DNA from: JANQPA01 sp964628385
GTDB lineage: Bacteria; Bacteroidota; Bacteroidia; Chitinophagales; Saprospiraceae
Length of the DNA stretch: 51,858 nucleotides
Direction: 5' to 3'
Assembly (NCBI GenBank): GCA_964628385.1
Contig: CAZVOD010000024.1
Location: 1 to 51,858 of the forward strand
Positions 26,279 through 34,561 of the stretch are shown in pieces. The number at the start of each line of letters is the position of its first letter. Positions within the stretch are counted from its first letter, which is position 1. The translations under genes were made by a program, and so were the position numbers. The notes beneath the pieces are model-generated. The model saw only the letters and a list, made by a program, of their open reading frames with translations, was not told where the DNA came from and did not search any database.

Positions 26279-27580
26279 ATGAGAAAATACATTACCAAAT
26301 TCAATACCCCCGGCATTTTTTCTTTTTTAAGTCAGGGAGCACAAATGGGCTTCGGTTTTTTGAGCTTTCTATTGTTGGTGCGCTTACTAGAGCAAAACGA
26401 TTTTGGAGTTTGGGTTTTGTATATGACCCTGATCAGTATTACGGATATGATGCGTATGGGGCTGGTACAAAACGGTATGGTTAAATTTTGCAAAGACCAT
26501 CCCGATGAAGCTCCAAATATAATCGCAGCAGGCTACTGGCTAAATATCCTATCAGGAATCGGGTTGGCCGGTTTGCTGATCATTCTTGGCCAACCATTGA
26601 GTGCGCTGTGGGCAGCACCCGAATTATTTACCTTATTATTATTTTATCCATTCTATGTACTGGTATTTGGTTCAGCCCGATTTATAGATACCCTGCACAT
26701 CAAAGAAGTGGATTTTAAAGGTGTTTTTCTATCTCACCTGACTTACGGCGTTTTATTTACCGGACTCATTATTTATAAAGGATTTTTTCTAGAAAATCTC
26801 CGGTTGGTACACTTACCAATATTACAGATCATTGCCGGTGCAGGCTCCCTGCTTGTGATTATTTTTTACAACAGAGCCAGGCTTACTTTTGGTAAAGCGC
26901 AGAAGAGATGGAAAGTCAAGCTATTTGATTTTGGCAAATATGTTATGGGCACTAACCTCAGTTCTATGGTACTCAATAAAATGGATGCCATTATTCTGGG
27001 CACTTTCCTCACGCCACTGGCAGTGGGTCTTTACAATGTTGCCTCAAGGATTACCAACTTCATGGAAGTTCCCATGAATAGTATGGCACAAGTAGTTTAT
27101 CCAAAGATGGCGCAACAGAACTCTACGGGCAGCCTTGACGCTATTGGCCAATTTTATGAAAAAGGTATTGGTACCTTGTTTGCCTTAGTCCTTCCGGTAT
27201 GTCTGGGCAGCTTCTTCTTCGCCGACGATATTATCGTATTGGTAGCCGGGACTAACTACCTCTCTGCCACACCAGTACTAAGAATCCTCTGCATTTCTAT
27301 TTTGATAAAACCCTGGGGAAGACTTTTTGGGATCACCTTGGATGCCATCGGCCAACCAAGGCTGAATTTTCTCTTTCTAGTCGGTAGCCTTAGCATTAAC
27401 CTGATTCTCAATATCCTCTTTGTAACCAGATGGGGAATTCAGGGAGTGGCATTCGCTACCTTGCTCTCTGTGTGGATTAGTATACTGGTTGGCCAGTTGA
27501 TGATCAAGCGATTCATTCCAATCAATCACATAAATATTTTCAAGTATTCATTTTCTTTTTACTTAAACCTATTGAAATAA
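26279..27580 (+). CDS. Wzx-like polysaccharide flippase (oligosaccharide flippase family)
   Basis: Polytopic inner-membrane protein of 433 aa with about twelve to fourteen helices, of the MOP/MATE-like flippase superfamily. The opening FSFLSQGAQMGFGFLSFLLLVRLL followed by FGVWVLYMTL matches the Wzx/oligosaccharide flippase start. The later segment VMGTNLSSMVLNKMDAIILG is the second-half repeat. I chose ATG 26279, 14 bp after the previous stop; an in-frame ATG at 26132 lies inside the GT4 gene. It probably moves the lipid-linked repeat unit to the periplasmic face. Confidence 0.85.
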   Translation: MRKYITKFNTPGIFSFLSQGAQMGFGFLSFLLLVRLLEQNDFGVWVLYMTLISITDMMRMGLVQNGMVKFCKDHPDEAPNIIAAGYWLNILSGIGLAGLLIILGQPLSALWAAPELFTLLLFYPFYVLVFGSARFIDTLHIKEVDFKGVFLSHLTYGVLFTGLIIYKGFFLENLRLVHLPILQIIAGAGSLLVIIFYNRARLTFGKAQKRWKVKLFDFGKYVMGTNLSSMVLNKMDAIILGTFLTPLAVGLYNVASRITNFMEVPMNSMAQVVYPKMAQQNSTGSLDAIGQFYEKGIGTLFALVLPVCLGSFFFADDIIVLVAGTNYLSATPVLRILCISILIKPWGRLFGITLDAIGQPRLNFLFLVGSLSINLILNILFVTRWGIQGVAFATLLSVWISILVGQLMIKRFIPINHINIFKYSFSFYLNLLK

Positions 27581-27585
27581 AAGCT

Positions 27586-28500
27586 ATGCAATCATCAGAA
27601 ATACCAAGAGTCAGTATTATCACGATCAACTTCAGGCAGGCTGAAGTGACTTGTGATTTGTTAGACTCGCTCAGAAAAGTTAGCTACCCGAACCTAGAAG
27701 TGATCATCGTAGATAATGGATCACTAAAAAATGAAACGCAGCATTTTTTAGAGCACTATCCCACTGCCAGTGTGATTGTCAGTGAAGATAATTTAGGGTT
27801 TTCGGGTGGTAATAACTTGGGCTTTAAGTATGCCACCGGCGACTATATCCTACTGCTCAATAACGATACTATCGTACCCCCGGGTTTTGTGGAGCCTATG
27901 GTAGAGCTACTGGAAAAAAATGATAGCGTCGGCGTTGTTAGTCCGAGAATTTACTTTTATGAGCAACCGGATGTTTTGCAATACGCCGGCTTCACGCGTA
28001 TTCATCCACTAACGGGCCGGAACCGTTGCATTGGTTCCATGGAAAGAGATTGTGAAGGGGAATATTTATACACGGCTCCTACGGCTTCTGGTCATGGTGC
28101 CTGTATGTTGATCAGGGCTGGATTATACGAAAAACTGGGTGGCTTTCCTGAATACTATTTCATGTACTACGAAGAGATTGACTTTTGTGAGCGTGCAGCA
28201 GCCATAGGCTATCAGAGCTATTTTTGTGGTGCCAGCTATATCCATCACAAGCAATCCATGTCAATAGGAAAAATAAACCCTATGAAAACTTATTATCTCA
28301 ATAGAAACAGAATATTGTTTATGAGAAAAGTCTTTGGTGGGCAGAAGTACTTCATTTTTCTCACTTTTTATCTGTTGGTGAGCTGGCCCGTTAACATTCT
28401 CAGGCATCTGATGAGAAGAGAATTTGATCACGTCAAACAGTTAGTCCGGGCTATTTCATGGAACTTCTCCTCCAACCAGAAAGTAACGGTACCATACTAG
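27586..28500 (+). CDS. Family 2 glycosyltransferase (rhamnosyltransferase-like)
   Basis: Inverting GT-A glycosyltransferase of 304 aa. Clear GT2 motifs are VDNGS at 42-46, the GFSGGNN loop at 71-77 and NNDT at 92-95 in place of DXD, a variant common in rhamnosyltransferase-like enzymes. A C-terminal region with hydrophobic segments (FIFLTFYLLVSW) suggests membrane association. It starts 5 bp after the flippase stop and belongs to the polysaccharide operon. The sugar transferred is unknown. Confidence 0.9.
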   Translation: MQSSEIPRVSIITINFRQAEVTCDLLDSLRKVSYPNLEVIIVDNGSLKNETQHFLEHYPTASVIVSEDNLGFSGGNNLGFKYATGDYILLLNNDTIVPPGFVEPMVELLEKNDSVGVVSPRIYFYEQPDVLQYAGFTRIHPLTGRNRCIGSMERDCEGEYLYTAPTASGHGACMLIRAGLYEKLGGFPEYYFMYYEEIDFCERAAAIGYQSYFCGASYIHHKQSMSIGKINPMKTYYLNRNRILFMRKVFGGQKYFIFLTFYLLVSWPVNILRHLMRREFDHVKQLVRAISWNFSSNQKVTVPY

Positions 28501-28579
28501 AATACTTGCCCCCCCAATATCCAAAGTAATGCTTGCACAGGCAAAGCGATATTATTAACCCAAACAAATTACACTGAAT

Positions 28580-29758
28580 ATGGAAATTATTTTTTGGTTA
28601 GGTATTAGTATATTATTTTATACCTACCTTGGATATGGCCTCATTGTATACATGCTCCTAACACTGAGGAAAAGAAGGAGACGAATATCACTTGAATCAC
28701 TATCTCTTGGGTCACTTCCCAGGGTAGCACTACTCATTGCCGCTTACAATGAAGAAGATTTTATAGAGGAAAAAATACATAATACATTGGCACTTGATTA
28801 TCCGGCCGATAAGCTGGAAGTCATATTTGTGACGGATGGTTCTACGGATAGGACCATGGAAATAATAAAGCGGTATCCACCATTTTCATTGTTACATCAG
28901 GAAGGACGCAGCGGAAAGATTGCGGCTGTAAAAAGGGCAATGCCTTTTGTGACTAGCTCTATTACGGTTTTGTGTGATGCCAATACCTACCTTAACCGTT
29001 CTTGTATCAAAAACATAGTTGCCCAATTTACGGATGAAGATGTTGGTGCTGTAGCAGGTGAAAAACGAGTGATGAGCCGACCAGAAGATACGGCAAGTGC
29101 GTCAGGAGAAGGTTTCTACTGGAAATATGAATCGTTTTTAAAAGCCCAGGATGCCGAATTGTACTCAGTAGTAGGAGCTGCCGGTGAGTTATTTGCCATT
29201 CGCACGCCCTTATTCACCAATATTGCTGATGATACTATCCTAGAAGATTTTGTACAAAGCTTATTGGTCGTCCGTCAGGGATACCGGGTGGCATATACAC
29301 CTGAAGCCTATGCCAGTGAAAGTGCCTCGGCCAGCGTAGAAGACGAAATGAAAAGAAAAATCAGAATCAGTGCCGGAGGCTTTCAAGCCATGTGGCGCTT
29401 AAGAGCATTACTCAATCCCTTCAAGTATGGAATGCTTACCTTTCAATATGTCTCTCATCGGGTTTTAAGATGGACATTAGCTCCCATTGCTCTTCCCATA
29501 GTCTTTATCAGCAATGCCATATTAGCGGCTGGTGGCTCGGTATTTTATTCGATACTCTTGGGCTTGCAGCTTTGCTTTTACCTGATAGCCGGGTTAGGTT
29601 GGGTATGGAGAAATAAGCGAATTGAAATAAAGGGGTTTTTCATTCCTTTCTACTTTTTCATGATGAATTATTGCGTGTATAGAGGATTTTTCCGATTTAT
29701 TCAAAAAACGCAGCAGGTAACCTGGGAGAGAGCCGAACGAATGAAAATGAAGGTTTAA
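28580..29758 (+). CDS. Membrane-anchored family 2 glycosyltransferase
   Basis: Glycosyltransferase of 392 aa with an N-terminal membrane helix (about 6-27), a GT2 domain with AAYNEE, VTDGSTD (84-90) and LCDAN (131-135), a later LEDF motif, and three C-terminal helices. The layout resembles poly-N-acetylglucosamine- or cellulose-synthase-like enzymes, but a clear QxxRW is not present (the corresponding area reads QAMWRL). The gene is 79 bp after the previous one and is the last of the operon, ending at the terminator at 29779-29808. Confidence 0.87.
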   Translation: MEIIFWLGISILFYTYLGYGLIVYMLLTLRKRRRRISLESLSLGSLPRVALLIAAYNEEDFIEEKIHNTLALDYPADKLEVIFVTDGSTDRTMEIIKRYPPFSLLHQEGRSGKIAAVKRAMPFVTSSITVLCDANTYLNRSCIKNIVAQFTDEDVGAVAGEKRVMSRPEDTASASGEGFYWKYESFLKAQDAELYSVVGAAGELFAIRTPLFTNIADDTILEDFVQSLLVVRQGYRVAYTPEAYASESASASVEDEMKRKIRISAGGFQAMWRLRALLNPFKYGMLTFQYVSHRVLRWTLAPIALPIVFISNAILAAGGSVFYSILLGLQLCFYLIAGLGWVWRNKRIEIKGFFIPFYFFMMNYCVYRGFFRFIQKTQQVTWERAERMKMKV

Positions 29759-29778
29759 CAGCCTCTTTTTTAGGTAAA

Positions 29779-29808
29779 AAAACCTTTCCAATTTTTCGGA
29801 AAGGTTTT
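29779..29808. terminator. Bidirectional rho-independent terminator
   Basis: An 11-bp stem (29779-29789 with 29798-29808) with an 8-nt loop, starting with AAAA and ending with TTTT on both strands. It lies in the convergent gap between the last polysaccharide gene and the WD40 gene and can end both transcripts. Confidence 0.88.
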
Positions 29809-29839
29809 GAAATTACTATAAAGTTGTAGCTATTTGCTT

Positions 29840-31231
29840 TTACATGGTAATCTTGTATCTGGTATTCAAGCCTTTAAGATAAGCAGTCATTGAAGAAACC
29901 ATGATTCTGCCTTGAATGAATTCCAAAGACAAGTCTCTGAACTCCAGACGATCCTTGTTTTCAAGGACTTTTTTGGCTTCACTTGGCTCTACAAGCAGCT
30001 TCAGCGATCCAAAGATTCTGGAAGTCAATTCAAAATGCCCACCGTCAGCATTGTAATCTCCAATGGAAATATCGGCTTCCCATGGAATATTCTTGCTGTA
30101 GTGAGCGATGAAGGCACGAGTAAGCTCTTCTTTGATTTCTCTCCTTACCTTATCTTTTCTTTTCAGACGTCTTTCGTACTCAGCTGTCGTTTCAAACTCT
30201 TCCTGCACAATCCATACTTGCAATGAATCAGCAGTCATTTTCTCAATTCTACCTTCCAATCGAGGCACATCCCAAAGGCGCATACTACCATCACGACTTA
30301 CGCTGGCTACCATAGAACCGTCAGGACTAAAAGCTACTTCTTCAATATCGGATACATGCGTATTTTCGCACAAATTCATGATAAACTTACCTGTCGCTAA
30401 GTCCCATAGTTTGATTTTACGATCACCACCAGAAGTGGCCAGTAATAAACCATTAGGATCAAAAGAAACAGACCATACATCTGTAACGTGGCCAGGGAAA
30501 ACATCGATTTGGCGAGCCTGGTCAGGATCCCAGGTTCTTGCTTTGTTATCCCATGCACCAGTAGCTAGAATGTTGGAAGCATGAGACCATTCTACATCCC
30601 ATATTTCATCGGTATGACCTTCAAGGACGTTTAGTAATTCTCCGGTTTCTACTTCCCAGATTCTCAATTTGTGATCACCGCATGCAGTTACGATTCTTTT
30701 TCCGTCAGGGCTAAAAGATACGGAAGTAACATTGTCCTGATGACCACTCATAGTCTGTACTCTGGTTCCCAGTACGGCATCCCAAACAATGGCAGTCTGA
30801 TCCCAGCTAGCACTAACGAGTAAGCGCCCATCTGGGCTAAATTCCAAATCTCTGACATAATCACGGTGGCCTTCCAATACATTCACTTTTTGGCCGGAGA
30901 TGATGTCCCACAAAATTACTTTTTTATCCACACCGCCTGTAGCTACCAAACGGCCTCCGGGAGAACACTTAACGGCTAAAATATCATCAGTGTGGCCTTC
31001 CAACTTGTGGACAATTTTACCAGTAGTCACATTACGAACTTCCACGACTCCAGAGGCACCACCACTTACCAGGTACAATCCTGATGGAGAGAAATCTACT
31101 CCAATGATCGCCTCTTCAGTAATGAAACTCTTTTTTAGCAATGCTTCGCTCTCTTTGTTTTTCAAGCTTGGTTGAGCAAATACAATGCTAGCCATAAAGA
31201 CTAAACAAAATGTCAAATAATAATTTCTCAT
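29840..31231 (-). CDS. Exported seven-bladed WD40 repeat protein
   Basis: Protein of 463 aa with a signal peptide (about 1-20, SIVFAQ), chosen to start at ATG 31231 because that gives a clean signal sequence; ATG 31273 would add 14 residues. Residues about 35-335 contain seven WD40 repeats, each with a GH...FSPDG...WD-type pattern, enough for a closed beta-propeller. The C-terminal 120 residues (starting EFETTAEYERRLKRKDK) are a charged helical part plus a domain I do not recognise. The predicted site is the periplasm or cell surface, where it could serve as a protein-interaction scaffold. It stands alone, with a small 5' hairpin at 31278-31293. Confidence 0.86.
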   Translation of the reverse strand: MRNYYLTFCLVFMASIVFAQPSLKNKESEALLKKSFITEEAIIGVDFSPSGLYLVSGGASGVVEVRNVTTGKIVHKLEGHTDDILAVKCSPGGRLVATGGVDKKVILWDIISGQKVNVLEGHRDYVRDLEFSPDGRLLVSASWDQTAIVWDAVLGTRVQTMSGHQDNVTSVSFSPDGKRIVTACGDHKLRIWEVETGELLNVLEGHTDEIWDVEWSHASNILATGAWDNKARTWDPDQARQIDVFPGHVTDVWSVSFDPNGLLLATSGGDRKIKLWDLATGKFIMNLCENTHVSDIEEVAFSPDGSMVASVSRDGSMRLWDVPRLEGRIEKMTADSLQVWIVQEEFETTAEYERRLKRKDKVRREIKEELTRAFIAHYSKNIPWEADISIGDYNADGGHFELTSRIFGSLKLLVEPSEAKKVLENKDRLEFRDLSLEFIQGRIMVSSMTAYLKGLNTRYKITM

Positions 31232-31706
31232 TTGAATTAGATTAAATATCAATCGAGAGGGATTGAACTGCATATAACTGAGCCCCTGCTCAGCATTGAC
31301 GTTAACAAATATTAATAAATAGTGCTTGCCTACCGTTAATCAGGTAAACGCATAGAAACTACTATTCTTCCCAATTTTGACAGAATAGAAGCAAAGTGTT
31401 ACCACGCTTAACCAGTACAAACCAGTTAGTTAAAAATGTTATTGGTATGTATAGTTTCTCAAGTTGCTCCTCAATTACAGGTGTAAACGTCTTTGTGTCT
31501 GAGAGTTGTGTTTGGATAAAAGTAACCATATGTAATAACGAAGGCCATTTTTTGTTTATAGAAAATCGATTATATTCATATAAGTTTTTATTTCCTATTA
31601 AATGAGTTCTCATGTTTTTTACGATCCTGGGCAAGAAAGGATTCAGCTTGTTTGTTTGAAAAATATATTATTTTTAGATTTTTTACTTTATTTTGATATT
31701 AAGGGT
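31232..31706. other. 475-bp gap between the WD40 and cytochrome c peroxidase genes
   Basis: The region upstream of the WD40 gene holds a 6-bp hairpin at 31278-31293 in its likely 5' leader. A minus-strand frame at 31362-31613 (83 codons from ATG 31613) has a plausible composition but no recognisable motif and overlaps another frame on the plus strand; I could not confirm it as a gene. Otherwise A/T-rich sequence. Confidence 0.35.
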
Positions 31707-33584
31707 TTAATACACACCCGCTGATCTACGGCGCTCCGGTACCACGGAGCCATTAGTAAGTGGTAGCTCTATACCTTCTTTATACTTTTGATCAATAGTA
31801 TGGTCATTCAGACTATTCAGAAATGCTTTGAGTTTCTCTTTTTCGTCATCTGTAAAATTGATTGCTCCAGAAGGAAAGTCAGCTAGTGGATAGGCTCTTT
31901 CATGTTTTTCAAAAATGAACCCCAAAGCTCCATTCATATCGTAAAAAATCCCGTTGTGCATGTAAGGAGCTGTGTATTGTAAATTTCGCAATCCGGGAGT
32001 TCTAAAGAAGAATTTATAGTCTTTACCTTTAAAATCAGCTATGCCCCAATCTAAATCGATTGGTTTATCCCACAAAACTCCGGTGGTGACTCCATGCGAA
32101 TGGTATTCCTGATCTCGAAAAGTTGGTGGTTTCAGGCCTGAAAATAGTGGCGCAAAATGACAACTACCACACTGGGCTTTTCCCATAAACAAATTAAAGC
32201 CTACGATAATAGCTGTATCTATCTTCTGAATTTCTCCGCGCATATACTGGTCAAACTCAGTATCAAAACTGATAATAGATGCAGTATAAAGCCCTAGTGC
32301 TTCCACTACATTTGCTGAATCAATACGGCTATTTTCAGGAAAAGCACGACCAAACAATTGCTCGTATTCTTTAGAAGTTCTTAGTCGTTCTACAATGGAA
32401 TCCATATTGGAGCGAAACTCCTGAGGATGTTCTACAACAGACATGATCTGCTCCTCTATAGAGTGATGGTAATTATCATGACCAAAACGTTTATGGAAGA
32501 CAGTGTTCACCAATGATGGCGCATTGCGTTTCAGGCGTACTGTAAAATCGTAGCCCAGGCTGGTTTGGCGGCCATCAGCAAAAGCCTTTTGCGGTTTGTG
32601 GCAAGAGCCGCAGGTTCTCTTTCCATTACCTGATAGCAAAGGATCAAAAAATAATAATTCCCCTAATACTTTGGCGGCTGCTTCGTTAATATCACTTTGT
32701 ACCCCTCTGAAAGCCCTGGGTTCCAGCCATTGAGCTGAAAAAGGGGACTGTCCTTCCCATTGAAAATGTGCCGCCCAAACCGGGACTTCCGCTCCTGAAA
32801 GATCCAGAGCAATTTTACTAAGATGCGACCAGGAAGGTTGAAGATACGTTTTCAGTAGTGTTGCCCGGTCAAGCTGATCATAATTGCTCTCCTCCAGCAA
32901 CTCGGCAATTGCTTCATATCTCGACATCAAAACAGGAACACGAAACTTTTCACGCTGCTCCTCTGAAATAGACTTTAGCAATGTTATTCTGGATAAGATG
33001 TTAGACTTATACTCCGGCAATACCATCTCCAGATTTAGCCGATCATACCCAGTGAGGTGCAAAAAATACTGCCGATAGTCATCCATTACCCAGGCAAAAA
33101 AATAATCGGATTGGGATAAATGCAACCATTCTTTAGATTGACAAAGCTCTGTAAGCCAACTATCAATTAAGTTCAAATCACGGTGGGATAAATCAGTTTT
33201 AGAGAGAGCTGTATCAATAAATAGTGTACGTTCGATCTGTTGAAAAACTCCTGCCTCATCGTATTCCCGCCTGGCCATACTGTCTTGCCAGACCCAATAT
33301 TTAGAGTTGTTAAGCCAATTGTACTTTTCGGCGGGCGTGAGCAAAGAAAGCAACCATTCTGCCTTCTTGTATGAAATCATAAACTTTTTCCAGGCCGCTT
33401 TTCGCACTTTAGCATTTTCGGCACAATGGAAGAAATGATTCCAGCTACTTTGCAATGCTTCCATCTGATTATTCAGAACAGTTTTTTCTATCAAAATAAC
33501 CTCCGTATGATCTTCTACCGGGAAAAAACACATTAAACTCAGCATCAACATAGCAGCCAACCCAGCTATATTTACTCGCTTCAT
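31707..33584 (-). CDS. Di-haem cytochrome c peroxidase family protein
   Basis: Exported redox enzyme of 625 aa. The ATG at 33584 gives a signal peptide-like start (about 1-25); an ATG at 33608 adds eight residues. Two haem-binding CGSCH motifs lie near residues 323 and 470, in the spacing and context (TCGSCHKPQKAFADG and AQCGSCHFAPLFSG) of the CcpA/MauG di-haem peroxidase family. The first 290 residues have no haem motif and no domain I recognise; they are far longer than in standard 330-aa enzymes. Such proteins reduce hydrogen peroxide or oxidise protein substrates in the periplasm. It is divergent from the MBL-fold gene. Confidence 0.87.
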   Translation of the reverse strand: MKRVNIAGLAAMLMLSLMCFFPVEDHTEVILIEKTVLNNQMEALQSSWNHFFHCAENAKVRKAAWKKFMISYKKAEWLLSLLTPAEKYNWLNNSKYWVWQDSMARREYDEAGVFQQIERTLFIDTALSKTDLSHRDLNLIDSWLTELCQSKEWLHLSQSDYFFAWVMDDYRQYFLHLTGYDRLNLEMVLPEYKSNILSRITLLKSISEEQREKFRVPVLMSRYEAIAELLEESNYDQLDRATLLKTYLQPSWSHLSKIALDLSGAEVPVWAAHFQWEGQSPFSAQWLEPRAFRGVQSDINEAAAKVLGELLFFDPLLSGNGKRTCGSCHKPQKAFADGRQTSLGYDFTVRLKRNAPSLVNTVFHKRFGHDNYHHSIEEQIMSVVEHPQEFRSNMDSIVERLRTSKEYEQLFGRAFPENSRIDSANVVEALGLYTASIISFDTEFDQYMRGEIQKIDTAIIVGFNLFMGKAQCGSCHFAPLFSGLKPPTFRDQEYHSHGVTTGVLWDKPIDLDWGIADFKGKDYKFFFRTPGLRNLQYTAPYMHNGIFYDMNGALGFIFEKHERAYPLADFPSGAINFTDDEKEKLKAFLNSLNDHTIDQKYKEGIELPLTNGSVVPERRRSAGVY

Positions 33585-33739
33585 GGGACAGATTTTTTTC
33601 AAAATCATTGAAAATATTCAGTTATCCATTACGGAGGGAACTACTTGTAAGGTTCAATCTTTTTGTCAAAATGACTCAAAATCGACCTTTCATATTAATA
33701 TTTTTTAAAATAAATGTTTTTCTAATTTGTTAGGAAAAA

Positions 33740-34303
33740 ATGAAACAATTACATCCAAATATTCACCTATTGGCACTTGGTTCTGTCAACGCGTATTTGA
33801 TTGATGAAGGTCAGGAGCTCATCCTGATAGATACAGGATACAAGGATAGCGAAAAGGCTATACGGCAATACATTGAAAAGATAGGGCGGCAGGTTTCTGA
33901 TCTAAAGCATATTATCGTTACTCATCACCACCCGGATCATGCTGGTAGCCTGGCAGCATTAAAAGCAAGGACTAATGCAAAGATTTACATGCATCCTAAG
34001 GACGCTCAACTGGTAGAGCACGGTATAGGAATGCGCAAGGAAGTAGTAGCCGGTCCCGGGCATAGCGAAGGGCAAGTCGCATTGCTGTTCGATGACCATG
34101 GAGACTTCCTTTTTGGGGCAGATACGGCCACAAACCTTTTGGGCCTGAGTCATCCGCCACTGTATGAAAATACAAAGCAGGGTTATGATGACCTGGCCAG
34201 AATAGCTAGCCTGAAATTTGAAGGAGCAGCCTTTGGCCATGGACAACCCATACTTAAAGGAGCAGACCAAAAGTTTGTAAAGAAATATGGAAAAAATCAT
34301 TGA
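33740..34303 (+). CDS. Metallo-beta-lactamase-fold hydrolase
   Basis: Cytoplasmic MBL-fold metal-dependent hydrolase, 187 aa. The metal-binding motif is THHHPDH (H62, H64, D66, H67), with further ligands H108 (GPGHSEG) and D128 (GADTA), and the final GHGQP histidine at about 172. It resembles glyoxalase-II-like or YflN-type hydrolases. Its substrate is unknown. It is shorter than the usual 200-220 aa, but the motif set is complete. It is divergent from the cytochrome c peroxidase gene and convergent with HMG-CoA synthase. Confidence 0.86.
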   Translation: MKQLHPNIHLLALGSVNAYLIDEGQELILIDTGYKDSEKAIRQYIEKIGRQVSDLKHIIVTHHHPDHAGSLAALKARTNAKIYMHPKDAQLVEHGIGMRKEVVAGPGHSEGQVALLFDDHGDFLFGADTATNLLGLSHPPLYENTKQGYDDLARIASLKFEGAAFGHGQPILKGADQKFVKKYGKNH

Positions 34304-34408
34304 AATGGAGGCGTTGCAGCGCCAAAATCTACTTTCCGTATGCAGCTTTCCTTTTGCTTGTTAATGTCAATGATACACGAATATTTCTAATGGTAGTTTT
34401 TCATTCTG

Positions 34409-34540
34409 TTGAATGCTCTTTTATACGGCCTCGCCTCGGTGATGTTGTTGGTAGGAACTTCCAATCCTGTAGTAGCCATAGCTATCAGGATGGCTGTGAG
34501 AGCATTCAGGGATCACAGAGAAATGATCCGTTATCCCTGA
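34409..34540 (+). pseudogene. Possible small membrane protein or decayed gene remnant
   Basis: In the gap between the MBL-fold gene and HMG-CoA synthase, one plus-strand frame reads a protein-like stretch (LLYGLASVMLLVGTSNPV followed by a basic helix ending REMIRYP) and then stops at 34540. The only starts are TTG 34409 or internal ATG 34442. In the same frame upstream lie TAA and TAG stops, and a different frame from ATG 34305 (MEALQRQNLL) ends early. This is what a frameshifted, decayed gene could look like, but chance is not excluded. Confidence 0.3.
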
Positions 34541-34561
34541 TTGAACGACCTGACAATAAGC

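Noticed and set aside
29761..29839. CRISPR-like or other direct repeats in short gaps
   Set aside because: The repeats present are single hairpins typical of terminators; no spaced array was seen anywhere in the window.
31362..31634. Possible minus-strand gene of 83-90 codons
   Set aside because: Starts with TTG in the longest form, overlaps an equally long plus-strand frame and shows no motif; left as unsupported.
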